Source: Adiantum capillus-veneris
Taxonomy: Eukaryota; Streptophyta; Polypodiopsida; Polypodiales; Pteridaceae
DNA: 64,000 bases
Assembly (NCBI GenBank): GCA_014529385.2
Contig: CM043949.1
Coordinates: 109,765,977-109,829,976, forward strand
Direction: 5' to 3'
The translations under genes were made by a program, and so were the position numbers. The notes beneath the pieces were generated by a model. The model made no database searches. It was not told the DNA's origin and worked only from the letters and a program-made list of their open reading frames with translations. Below are positions 1 to 9,488 of the stretch, in pieces (position 1 is the stretch's first letter; each line of letters begins with the position of its first letter).

Positions 1-15
1 AATCACTGAACTTTA

Positions 16-52
<37 letters not shown>

Positions 53-514
53 ACACGGCACAGCGGAGTTACGCGCCGAGAAACATTGGCCCCAAAGACT
101 AGTGCCCCTTTCAGTATTTCTTTATTTATTGAACACAACAAGGTACAACTCCCGAGGGTCCTCTGCTCTAAGACTCTGCATCTAGATGCTCTACAAGATG
201 AGGCCCCAAGGGCTCTTATAAACAGTACAAGGGATGCGCAAAAAGCAGGGCCCCAAAAGCAATTAGGTTAAAAGCACTTCCCCCCAAAAGCATATGCTCT
301 CAAAAGCTAGCGCTGGGGACTCCCAAGAGCAGCCAACATAATTTTCGAAAATCCGTACAAGCCTGTCACATCAACACAGCAGTACAAAATTCAAAAATCT
401 CCTTCAGGATTCAAGCTTCCGTCCTTTAGGGTTTCGAGCCCCACAGCCCGTGCTTCATCCATTCAGTTTCTTTGGGGTTTGTCTGACCACATGCCACGTC
501 ATCACTTTGTGACA
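1..514 (-). mobile_element. Partial LTR of antisense gypsy element A' (3' LTR)
   Basis: Read on the minus strand this begins TGTCACAAAGTGATGACGTGG just after a polypurine tract, which is how a 3' LTR starts. It runs off the left edge of the window. It carries the polyadenylation-region motif (reverse complement at 103-133) that is also seen in the LTRs at 657-1746 and in elements E and F. A (GA)n run lies near its distal end. Family: Ty3/gypsy-like, inferred from that motif and from the pol fragment upstream on the same strand. Confidence 0.75.
19..49. repeat. (GA)n microsatellite
   Basis: About 15 perfect GA units lie inside the antisense LTR. Nothing indicates a function. Confidence 0.95.
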
Positions 515-530
515 TACCCCCCTCTTGAAA
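515..530 (-). other. Polypurine tract of element A'
   Basis: The minus strand reads TTTCAAGAGGGGGGTA directly before the LTR start. The same AAGAGGGGGGTA tract precedes the 3' LTRs of E and F. It would prime plus-strand DNA synthesis during retrotransposition. The stretch 531-656 is the rest of the A' 3' untranslated region, without an ORF. Confidence 0.75.
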
Positions 531-656
531 GAATTGTGATCGCCCTCAATTACACCTACAAAATTAATCATAAGCCAGAAACCAATTCAAAGTAGACACT
601 CACTCTAAGCACTGACACAATAGACAAACACATATCCAGCACTTGCACAAAGACGA

Positions 657-1746
657 TGTCACGGGGCTGTGGCAACCACTAACCTTAGTTGTTGGTTTCT
701 TTCCCTTGATTTTTATTTGATTTTTGGGTCCCTCTTTTTGAAGTCACAAATGGTCGGACATATGTGAAACGGCCAACAGCCGACCGCAATCGGGAAGGCA
801 GGTCGCCACGAGATGGTCGGCCAGGTCGGCACTGGAATCCAAGCAGTAAAAGGGTGTCTAGGCTCGGTTCAAAGTCATTTAGACCCCTCACTACGCTTTA
901 TAAGTCGGTGGGTACTAGGAATTAACTCAAAAGAGGCAAAGTGGACACTTGGCAGCTCCTCATGAAATTTCCAAGCCTGCATCAAGAGGGGGCGCCCAAA
1001 TTGAGAGGAGGCTGATTTTTGAAGTGAAGTGACTACAGTGTGTGTGGATTAGCTGATTGCTAATCCTCCACAGGTACGCACAGTTTCATCTCGAAGGATT
1101 GCGAAAACGCAGAGTTTTCTCGCGTGAAAACTCGTCCCTTTCAAAGGGGAATTGTCCCATTGCATGCAGGAACACCTGAGACACACGTCGACGTGTTCGC
1201 TCCGCCCAAAACGAAAAATTACAGCCTGCTGTGTTTTTCTGCAGGTCTAGGGTTTCGCACCTAGACTCCAAGACATCGCCAAGGGAGCCTCGAGAAAGCC
1301 TTGGGATGCTTAAACAGGGCTTTGGACACCTGACAGTGACAAAAACAGGGAATTACAGCATGCTGAAATTGACCTGCAGCTCAATGGAAAGCTTCCAGAT
1401 CGCAAGGGAAAGTGTCCTTGACATGTACTTTTAACCTACAAATGTTTTTGCGCCGTTATGCTGGAGAAATTGGGTCAAAAATCTACAATTACAGCAATAG
1501 ACACGTTTGGACAGCTTGGTGAGGGTTAGGTGAAGATCGTCTATTTGCAATAAGAATAAAGAAATACCGAAAGGGACGCGAGTCTTTGGGACCTACAGGG
1601 TGTCGTTGTCTGCTTGGTAGCACTCTAGTTGCCAGGCCGTGGTTTGAAGTGTTCATTCCAGTCACAGGCTTATTCGTGAAGTTTCTTTGTGTCATAAAGT
1701 TCACATTGTAAAGATTGGGTGAAAGCTAAAGTCTACCGCCCGTTTC
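657..1746 (+). mobile_element. Solo LTR (gypsy E/F-like) with TSD gacga
   Basis: It starts TGTCACGGGGCTGTGGCAAC and shares long blocks with the E and F LTRs, including the 'cctta/ggttgttggtttcttt' block and AATAAAGAAATACCGAAAGG near 1556. The bases gacga occur immediately before (652-656) and after (1747-1751), a 5-bp target-site duplication. No internal region is attached, so this is a solo LTR left by LTR-LTR recombination. It sits inside the 3' untranslated region of antisense element A'. The final base and about 9 bases near the end are missing compared with the duplicate copy at 6158-6186. Confidence 0.8.
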
Positions 1747-1841
1747 GACGACAGTCCCTGAACATTCAAATCAAACCACAAGCTTATTCGTGAAGTTTCT
1801 TTGTGTCATAAAGTTCACATTGTAAAGATCGAGTGAAAGCT
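1747..1841 (+). repeat. Tandem duplication of the LTR end plus flank, interrupted by B1
   Basis: The LTR 3' end (from about 1667), its TSD and 33 bp of flank are repeated. The second copy begins at 1781, is split by B1, and resumes at 6153-6225. Order of events: the solo LTR formed, the LTR-flank junction duplicated in tandem, then B1 landed in the second copy. Confidence 0.7.
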
Positions 1842-2155
1842 TGTCACATGACACATCCAACCCTATGTGTCCGTGGACAAGCTATAGCATGACCAGGGTT
1901 CAATTAAGTCAAGTCAATCAAGAATAGGAAGTGTTCTAGCACTTTTGTGAGTCTGTTCGCAGACCGTGCATGTCCAGACACTTAGAATAGATGCATATCC
2001 TCTGGTTACACAAAGCATGATCATCAGATTTCCATCAGAACCCATCAGGAGCATTTTTACAGTGCATACACCTATTTTCCCTATTTTTGACATTTTTCAC
2101 TTATTATTTTTAAGTGACTTGTTGGGAACTGGGTAGGGCAGTTTTGCTAAGTTTG

Positions 2156-2163
2156 TATATATA
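2156..2163 (+). promoter_or_regulatory. Putative TATA box of the B LTR promoter
   Basis: TATATATA followed by AGAAACCTAGCGCTAGCAC is conserved in most B-type LTRs (for example 5250, 50915, 62025). The start site would be expected 25-35 bp downstream; this is inferred from plant promoter spacing only. Confidence 0.55.
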
Positions 2164-2785
2164 GAAACCTAGCGCTAGCACTTTCTGGCAAAGAGGCAGC
2201 AGGAACTCGGCACCTTCTCAGCAGGACCCCCAAGACCTAGCATTTTCAGCTATCTACAAAGCTAGCGTTTTTGCATTCCAATCAGCCGGCAACAGCAGAG
2301 GACAGATCAGCACTAGCGTTAGTGATTTACACCAGCAGATTCACAACGTTTTTGCAACAGGATCCATTTTCAGCCCTAGCGTTTTTGGATCAGCATACCA
2401 CCCTAGCATTTTGCAGATCCTTCACGATAGAACAGTCGAAAGCATCAGCGTTTTCAGTTTTCAGCACCTAGGCACAGCACAACGACCCCCGAACCTCGCA
2501 GATCTCACCTTCCCGCAATAGATCCTTGCCGCACGGTCAGATCCTGCAAAGTTTGCAGTTTCAGCCCGGAAAACGCAGATTTCGGCATCTGCGTTTTCAG
2601 TGCGTCGTCGTCGCATCGTGGTCATCGACATCATCACCGACATAGAGTCAGAATTCAGCAGATAAAGATTTGCAGATTTCAGCCATTAGCATTTTCAGAT
2701 TTCAGCCCGTCTCGTCGTCGTCCTCATCGTCGTCGACTTCGTCGGCAAGTCCAAGCATTGTAGAGATTGTGCAATCATAAGTAGA

Positions 2786-2807
2786 CCGCTCTCGCCATAG
2801 AGAGTGG
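2786..2807 (+). other. Conserved B-LTR hairpin (B1 5' copy)
   Basis: CCGCTCTCG-CCAT-AGAGAGTGG forms an 8-bp stem with one G-U wobble. Equivalent hairpins occur in the other B LTRs at 5902-5923, 9286-9307, 41968-41989, 46551-46572, 51578-51599, 54124-54145 (-), 58232-58253, 60998-61019 (-) and 62688-62709. Confidence 0.6.
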
Positions 2808-3037
2808 GGCCTTCGGAGGAGGGTTTGACCAACTTGTCTGGTGTTGTATTCTTCTCTCTCTATCTCTCAGTCTCAATACCTTCATTTACAATGTTTATCC
2901 ACTTTGTTTGTGTCCATTGCACTCTCTCACTAAAGGAACGGAAGGCTCTCCCTCCGTAAGTAAAAGGAACCCTTGAGCACAGTTCGGAGCACTCATCTTG
3001 AGCAAAGTTCAACATTCACTTCCGCATCACCTTACAT

Positions 3038-3049
3038 TGGTATCAGAGC
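3038..3049 (+). other. Primer-binding site, tRNA-iMet, B1
   Basis: TGGTATCAGAGC is the standard complement to the 3' end of plant initiator methionine tRNA. It starts one base after the LTR. Confidence 0.9.
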
Positions 3050-3506
3050 TTTGGCAGTGTTCTGTATCACTCAAGGAAAGAACCACATAACTTTTTTTGC
3101 TTGTTGCGGTCGCGCGTAACCCAAGTCCACTTGGGCGTGTCGATTCCTAATCGTGTTTTTGAAGAGTGACTAGAAACCCAAGAAAGAAGGGCTTGTCCAG
3201 CCTCCCCTTGTGCCTTATTTCACTCATCGAGAGCGGACGGTGCACTTAGCGACCGGCCAATTGACGTGAGGTGGGAAAAAGAAATCTTAGTGTGAGCGCA
3301 AGGCCGCCAAGGGGTGCGCCCGCGCAAAAGAGCAGAGCTCGGGTGAAGAGAAGATCCTTCTCTAACACAGATTGCAAGCGAAAGAAGAACCTCAAGAACC
3401 GGAAGAACCTCAAGAACCCCAAGACCCTCAAGAACTCAAGAACGTCAAGAACCCAAGAAACAAGACCCACAAGAACCCAAGTTCCTCGTGAACTTGACTT
3501 CAATGG

Positions 3507-4917
3507 ATGGTCATCACTCGAAGCGGAATGGATACTTTGCTTGGACGTGATGAGCATGAGAGAGGCGAAGAAGAATTTTCCCCACCAGGAGGTTTTTCCG
3601 ACCCTCCCCCTTCCCAATCTACACCAAGGATTGCACTAACTCCTATGGAGGAGCTGGAGCAGATGTTTATGGACAGCAAGTTAGAACGCGAAGCAAGAAA
3701 AGCAGAAATGAGCGTGAACACGAAGAAAGAATGGCAACCATAGAGCCTGAGCACAACGAAAGGAAAGCCGCTTTGTTCCGATTCTTTTCTCAAGTGCAGC
3801 CACACATGCAAGAGATTTAGGAAAAGGAGACTGTCTCAGTCTCTTCTTCTCCAAAGCATGACGCACAGGATTTGCATGATGATAAGCATGTTGATTTGAA
3901 TGATAATGACAAGCATGATGATTTGCATGATCAAGATGTGATTTCTCACGAGTGCAATGATTTGTATGACCACGATGTGATTGTTCACAAGAATGATGGG
4001 TTAGTTGATACTGTTTCTAGTAAGCTAACCTCATTGCAGATTCGATCAATCACGAAAAACCGATCTTGGCTCTCAAGTCAAGGTCCAAAGAACCCCCTCA
4101 GGAAGAACCGATCTTGGCTCTCGAGCCTAGGTCCAAAGAACCCCCTCAGGAAGAACAGATCTTGGCTCTCCAGCCTAGGTCCAAAGAACCCTCACAAGAA
4201 GTATTTTATGTTCGAATGATTAGTCAGCACACATTGTTCGAGTGTTTCATTCGTGATGCTTTCCTGTATTTTAGTCACCGTCCTTATGAGATATAGGCAT
4301 GCCATATTGTACGTTGAGCACGATTTACTCATGAATGAGCACGGATGTATGCGGATTTCTCATGAAAAGCTGAAAAGTATGCATTCAAGGAAGTCACATT
4401 CCATGTCTCTTCCTTGGCATGACACAGTCGTAGAAAGAGCACAAGAAGTATTGAGCATCAAGCATCGGCATTTCCATTATGATTTGCCACAGTTGATTGA
4501 TTTAGATCAAAAAGTCCAGATTCGACCCCATTGTTTGCGTGTGTTGGATGAACGGTTTGGCACTCCGTCTATATGTTCATCTGCATTGCATGCACAATTT
4601 TTTCGAAGGAATAGTATTTTTCCATTCACTTTACATGGAATGGGTATGTTCATGTTTTTGCGTTGAAAGTGGTTTCAGGAATTTTCATCCTCAGAGATTC
4701 TTGGAGAAGGTAGACGCATGACTATAGACGAAGTTGAAGGATTGAAGGAGCCACAGATGACTTTGTGTCGCTTTCGGCGCGGCCCAAAGAAGCAAGCGTT
4801 GCAGACCTTTATGAAGGTCAAGTATCGCATGACCCACGCATCAGAGTGGACTGGCAAAGAGTCCTTCCCATGATCCATCCAAACTCGACGCCATACAGTT
4901 CGGTACCAGTACCTCAC
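3507..4917 (+). pseudogene. B-family ORF (broken), element B1
   Basis: Likely start is MVITRSGMDT, the same start as the Gag frame of B2. Then come: a Pro/Ser segment; a short charged segment ending in a stop at 3741; an Asp/His-rich repeat (about 3872-4010, DKHDDLHDQD type); three copies of a 15-16-residue repeat EPILALEPRSKEPPQ (4050-4200); and the conserved module (about 4200-4680), which contains SLPWHDTVVERAQ and FTLHGMGMFMF. It ends with a chromodomain-like stretch (4790-4870, MKVKYRMTHASEWT). At least three frame changes and a stop (TGA at 4663) break it. No enzyme domain is recognisable and the function is unknown. An upstream Arg/Lys/Pro-rich frame (3271-3639) lies in the leader and may not be translated. 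Confidence 0.7.
4050..4200 (+). repeat. 45-48-bp coding minisatellite in the B1 ORF
   Basis: Three near-identical units of 'gaaccgatcttggctct...ccaaagaacccc' encode EPILALEPRSKEPPQ. Other B copies have one or two units, so unit number varies between copies. Confidence 0.85.
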
Positions 4918-4933
4918 TTTGAAAAGGAGGGGA

Positions 4934-6152
4934 TGTCACGTGACACATCCAACCCTATGTGTCCGTGGACAAGCTACAGTATGACCAGGGTCCAGTTCAG
5001 TCAAGTCAGTCTAGAATAGAAAGTGATCTGGCACTTTTGTGAGTCTGTTCACAGACCGTGCATGTCCAGACACTTAGAATATATGCATATCCTCTGGTTG
5101 CACACAGAATGATCATCAGATTTCCATCAGAAACCATCAGGAGCATTTTTACATTGCATAGACCTATTTTCTCTATTTTTGACACTTTTCACTTATTATT
5201 AAGTGAATTTTGTTAGAAACTAGGTAGGGCAATTTTGCTAAGTTTGTATATATAGAAACCTAGCGCTAGCACTTTCTGGCAGAAGAGGCAACAGGAACTC
5301 CGGTTCAACAGGCACCTTCTCAGCAAGACCCCCAAGACCTAGCGTTTTCAGCCATCTGCAAAGCTAGCATTTTTGGATAAGACCAGCAGCCTGGCGTTTT
5401 TGCATTGCAGATCAACCGGCAACAGCAGAGGATAGATCAACACTAGCGTTAGTGGTTTGCACCAGCAAATTCACAGCGTTTTTGCAGCAGGACCCATTTT
5501 CAGCCCTAGCGTTTTTGGATCAGCATACCATCCTAGCGTTTTGTAGATCCTTCGCGACGGAACAGTTGGAAGCATCAGCGTTTTCAGTTTTCAGCACTTA
5601 GGCACAGCACAACGACCCCTGAACCTCGCAGATCTCACCTTCCCGCAACAGATCCTCGCCGCACGGTCAGATCCCGCGAAGTTTGCAATTTCAGCCCGGA
5701 AAACGCAGATTTCAGCATCTGCGTTTTCAGTGCGTCGTCATCGACATCATCACCGGCATAGAGTCAAAATTCAGCAGATAAAGATTTGCAGATTTCAGCC
5801 ATTAGCATTTTCAGATTTCAGCCCGTCTCGTCGTCGACCTCATCGTCATCGACATCGTCGGCAAGTCCAAGCATTGTAGAGATTGTGCAATCATAAGTAG
5901 ACCGCTCTCGCCATAGAGAGTGGGGCCTTCAGACGAGGGTTTGACAACTTGTCTAGTGTCGTTTTCTTCTCTCTCTATCTCTAAGTCTTAGTACCCTTAT
6001 TCACAATGTTTATCCACTTTGTTTGTGTCCATGGCACTCTCTCACTAAAGGAACGGAAGGCTCTCCCTTCCGTAAGTAAAAGGAACCCTTGAGCACAGTT
6101 CGGAGCACTCATCTTGAGCAAAGTTCAACATTCACTTCCGCTGCACCTTACA
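4934..6152 (+). repeat. B1 3' LTR
   Basis: Starts TGTCACGTGACACATCC after the polypurine tract and ends CACCTTACA before the aagct duplication. It has the TATA, AGCGTTTT array and hairpin (5902-5923) of the 5' copy, with scattered substitutions and small indels. Confidence 0.9.
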
Positions 6153-6186
6153 AAGCTAAAGTCTACCACCCTACGGGCCGGTTTCA

Positions 6187-6574
6187 GACGACAATCTCTG
6201 AACATTCAAATCAAATCACATAAAATCCATCGAGATATCGGATCATGATCTATCGACAACGTGTTTAGCAATCGCATCTAGATCTATCCCAGATATCATT
6301 AATGTCTAGATTCACAAGATCAAAATGTTGCAGTCATTTCGTCTTTCAAACATGCACTCAAACACAACTCACATGAGAGAGCACACATAAATCAAATTAA
6401 TTTCGGGAATTCCAAGTTCGAAGTACTTCTTTCATGAAGTCATAGAGCAGACTATTGTTAGCCCGTTAGCATGCCTGAAATCCAAAGGAAAATCAGTGAC
6501 TCTATTCCATCTGGGTAATCTATGACAAAGGAACGGAGTGACTCCCCTCTTGTGAAGTCCCGTTTGCACCAGAT
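6187..6574 (-). other. 3' untranslated region of A'
   Basis: Lies between the solo-LTR/B1 insertion complex and the antisense pol fragment. Its outer end repeats the flank seen at 1747-1779. No ORF. It is interpreted as the A' internal sequence downstream of pol. Confidence 0.5.
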
Positions 6575-7085
6575 TCAACCCTGCTGCTCCACGAGATCTC
6601 TCGAAGTTAGACCGAAAGCCTCAAGGTAAAGTTCTACTATCTGAGGAGTATCTGCTAGGTCCTCCTCCTCCATCCACTTCGCATCGAATGCTGAATAGTT
6701 CTTGAATTTCACTAAGAATTGCCGTATCACTTTACCTTTCACTTTCCTTTCTTTGTGAGCTAGTATCAGTTCCGGAACAAGTATCTCCTCACTCTCTTTC
6801 ACTTCAAGTTGCTCCTCGGGCTCCCTATCGAATGGCACCTCATCCTTGAAAGGTTTCAAAAGACTCACATAAAAGCATTGTGAATCTTTCAGGTATCTGG
6901 CAACTTCAATCTGAAGAATACATCATTGATCTTCTCTTGAATATGGAAAGGGCCATAATACGGCATACTTAGCTTTGGAAAAAGCTGCTCCTTTCCCTTT
7001 CGTTTCTTTAGGCGTGTCTTCTCAAACCATAAGAGCACCCAATCATCTTCCTTCAACTGCAAGTCGCACCAATGCTTGTCTGCTG
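6575..7085 (-). pseudogene. Gypsy pol C-terminus: integrase tail plus chromodomain (A')
   Basis: Reading down from 7085 are the integrase C-terminal motifs DDWVLLWFEKTRLKK and LFPKLSMPYYGPF. After a TGA and a one-base deletion near 6865 come SLLKPFKDEVPF and a chromodomain with LVKFKNYSAFDAKWMEEED, ending at TAA/TAG near 6575. It closely matches the pol ends of E and F. Upstream domains (RT, RNase H, integrase core) are missing because the adjacent sequence is a different LTR. Chromodomains of this class bind modified histone H3 and steer integration. Confidence 0.85.
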
Positions 7086-7089
7086 CCTT

Positions 7090-7652
7090 CTTATGTTGTC
7101 CTCGTCGCAGTACCTCGTCGTCGATCTCCCGGTCTTCGGCAACAGAACCGTCGTCGACTTCCCGATCTTCGACACAACACTGTCGTCGACCTCCTAGTTT
7201 TCGGCAATAGGACCGTCGTCGACCTCCCAGTCTTCGGCAACAGAACCGTCGTTGACTTCATCGTCTTCGACATAGACCTCGTCGTCGATATAGAACCTGT
7301 TGTCGACATCTCTATCTTCGACATAATCCCTAACAATACCTTGTTGTCGTCGACATCGTCGTCCTCAACATAGATCATCGGTACCTCAATACCCAGCATC
7401 AGTACCATTTAGCATCAGCATCATTGTAGTCGCATTTGTGCAAGAAAAAAGAAAGTACTTGCTCTGGCAATAGCGCAGGGGGGCCCTTGAGGGTTGGGAC
7501 CTGGCATCCCTGTGTCTTCTCTTTTCTCTCTCTCGTCTCTCTCTTTCCTTCAACTCAGTTCAGTTCTTTCAAGTGAAGTAAAGTGTCCCTTGTGCTTGTG
7601 TGCGCAATACTAGATCCGACCAAATCCTTATTCTCTTCTGCTACACCTGACA
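7090..7652 (+). mobile_element. 5'-truncated LTR of family C
   Basis: The 3' half of an LTR, ending CTACACCTGACA one base before an iMet primer-binding site (7654-7665). It resembles B LTRs in its GTCGTCGAC-rich leader and its TCTCTC stretch, but is otherwise distinct. The upstream half is absent at the junction with the A' pol fragment. About 150 bp of possible C internal sequence follows the PBS. Confidence 0.7.
7105..7345 (+). repeat. GTCGTCGAC minisatellite in LTR C
   Basis: Six to seven imperfect units of about 33-45 bp with core 'cgtcgtcgacctccc.gtcttcggcaa'. The units differ by substitutions and length. Confidence 0.7.
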
Positions 7653-7653
7653 T

Positions 7654-7665
7654 TGGTATCAGAGC
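7654..7665 (+). other. Primer-binding site, tRNA-iMet, element C
   Basis: TGGTATCAGAGC one base after the LTR C end. Confidence 0.85.
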
Positions 7666-7829
7666 TCAGTGTGCGTTGCACCTGACATAGATCATACTAA
7701 TCTGCATCAAAAATCTTATCCTGGGGTAGGAAATTCTCTGATCTACCAACCAATTCCCTTTTCCTTTCTTTCCTTGTGCCCTGGGACCTATGGGTAGCTT
7801 CGCTAGCTTCCCCTGTCCATTGGCACGTC

Positions 7830-8390
7830 AGTCTCAATCATCAGAACCCTGAGACGCACTATCATCTAATCCCCTTTCTTCTCTGAAATCCTCGGATTAC
7901 TTGCATCTGGTTCCCTTAGTTCATCGGAACCTTCGGATGTGCTACCATCCGATTCCTTCTCTTCACTGGTAGACTCTTGGCATGTTGAGGTGGATACTAT
8001 CATGTCCGTAGGATAAGTCAATGAGCCGGAATGCATTCCAAATCATTGTTTAGCATGTTCCATAATTCTCTGAACAAAGTCGGACTTCTGGTTTACACAA
8101 TATTCTCGAATCTCTTTTTCTAATCCACAACAAAACCACTCGATTTGATCTCTCAAAGTAATCTTTCGAAACGAAGACACTGGCAAATAAGTATCCCAAA
8201 AGCTCTGGCAGTAGTCATCCAATGTATCTTTCTTCGTCATTCTCAAGTGATGCCAAGCCATGATGATATCTCTTTCATATTCATATGATATCCAAATTTT
8301 TCTTGAATTTTAACCACGACAGAGGTGCTTCTCTGCGTAACAACAGAGTAGACCACCATTTATGTGCAATTCCTTTCAAGTAAAATGTCC
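7830..8390 (-). pseudogene. Gypsy gag fragment (antisense)
   Basis: On the minus strand, 8390-8262 encodes a decayed KWWSTLLLRREAPLSWLKF. An intact frame (8261-8043) follows with DYCQSFWDTYLPVSSFRK and FCCGLEKEIREYCVNQK, matching the E/F Gag segment around SVTSYRFVPLTEQIEKYCCG. Below 8043 an acidic Ser/Glu-rich linker continues past a stop. It is probably part of A', whose gag and pol pieces are now separated by C. Confidence 0.8.
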
Positions 8391-8399
8391 CCCCTGGAG

Positions 8400-8535
8400 T
8401 GTTCTGTGAACCGACCTCTAGGTTCTTGGGTACTTAGGGTACTTGGGATTCTTGGGTACTTGGGTTCTTGGGATTCTTGGTACTTGGTATTGCTTGCAAT
8501 CTGCGTTTAAGAAGGCTTTTCTCATACCCAAGCTA
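8400..8535 (-). mobile_element. B-type leader fragment (antisense)
   Basis: The minus strand reads 'cgcagattgcaagcaat' followed by repeats of 'caagaacccaagtaccc'. This corresponds to the B-element leader around 3366-3480 (Lys-Asn-Pro-Arg type coding repeats). Short and isolated. Confidence 0.55.
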
Positions 8536-8803
8536 CCGATAGATCGCATGTTTTTTGCACTTTTTTGCCAAGTATAAAGGTGCAGTTTTTTTGTGTTTTT
8601 AGCCCTTTGACGACTATGCACACAAAGATCTACCCTCCTCGAGCCCTCTAGACCATGCTGGGATGTCAAATGTAGCGGAATTGAGAGACTAGGTAGAATC
8701 GAGGTTTAACACTTCCACAATCCTTTGTTCTTTTCTTGTATTACTGAATGCAACTTTGCAATATTGATGGTTCTTTTAGATACTTTGAGAGAGAGAATCA
8801 AAG

Positions 8804-9480
8804 TGTCACGTGCACATCTAACCCTATGTGTACGTGACAAGCTACTTCATGACAAGGGTTCAGTTTGCTTAGGAAGTGTTCTGGCACTTTTGTGAGTCTG
8901 TTTGTAGATCGTGCATATCTAGGCACTTAGAGTAGATGCATATCCTCTGGTTGCACATAGCATGATCATCAACAGTACCATCAGAATCCATCAGGAGCAT
9001 TTTACAGTGCAGAAAACCTATTTTTCCTATTTAAGTGACTTTGTTGGGAAACTGGGTAGGGCAATCTGGCTAAGGATCTATATATAAAAAGCTAGCGCTA
9101 TCACTTTCTGGCAAAAGAGGCAGTAGAGAGCACAAGTCTGACAGTGCACCTTCTCAGCAAGATCCCCCCCCCCAAGCGGAACACCTAGCGTTTTCAGCCA
9201 TCAAAAACAGCCTGGCGTTTCCACGAATTGCAGATCACGTCAGTAGGTCCATTGCATTGTAGAGATTTGTGCAATCAATAGTAGACCGCTCTCGCCATAG
9301 AGAGTGGGGCCTTCGGAGGAGGGTTTGACAACATCCTGGTGTCGTATTATTTTCTCTATCTCTCAGTCTCAGCACCTTCATTCACAGTGTTTCATTCATA
9401 GTATTCTCTTCATTCTCAGCACCTTCATCATTGGCACCTTCATTCATAGTGTACTCGGCAATTATACATTATACATAGTC
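8804..9480 (+). mobile_element. B-type LTR, 3'-truncated
   Basis: Starts TGTCACGTGCACATCTAACC. It has the TATATATA box near 9079, the AGCGTTTT-type leader (much shortened) and the hairpin at 9286-9307. It decays into the duplicated 'cagcaccttcattca' motif before the LINE remnant. No clear target duplication was found. Confidence 0.75.
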
Positions 9481-9488
9481 TCAAGAGC

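Larger units (their letters stand above)
1842..3036 (+). repeat. B1 5' LTR
   Basis: Terminus TGTCACATGACAC to ACCTTACA. A TATATATA box sits at 2156-2163, so U3 is about 340 bp and most of the LTR is transcribed. The transcribed part holds many degenerate AGCGTTTT motifs, a GTC-rich stretch (2700-2750) and a hairpin at 2786-2807. Confidence 0.9.
1842..6152 (+). mobile_element. B1: complete non-autonomous LTR retrotransposon
   Basis: Two LTRs (1842-3036 and 4934-6152) begin TGTCAC and end ACCTTACA. The element is flanked by the 5-bp duplication aagct (1837-1841 and 6153-6157). Just after the 5' LTR is a primer-binding site matching plant initiator-Met tRNA, and before the 3' LTR is the polypurine tract AAAAGGAGGGGA (4922-4933). 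The 1.9 kb interior has no reverse transcriptase, RNase H or integrase; it holds only the broken B-family ORF. The LTRs differ at many positions, so the insertion is not recent. Confidence 0.93.

Noticed and set aside
3246-3617. Antisense ORFs over the B leader (Leu/Phe-rich) in B1, B2, B3 and B5
   Set aside because: They mirror the 'caagaacccaag' repeat of the sense strand; composition and lack of constraint mark them as shadows.
6575-7085. Stand-alone chromodomain protein gene
   Set aside because: Sequence upstream on the same strand is the gypsy integrase C-terminus, so it is a pol fragment.
7108-7345. CRISPR-like array
   Set aside because: Units are degenerate, without constant repeats and unique spacers; it is a minisatellite in a plant LTR.
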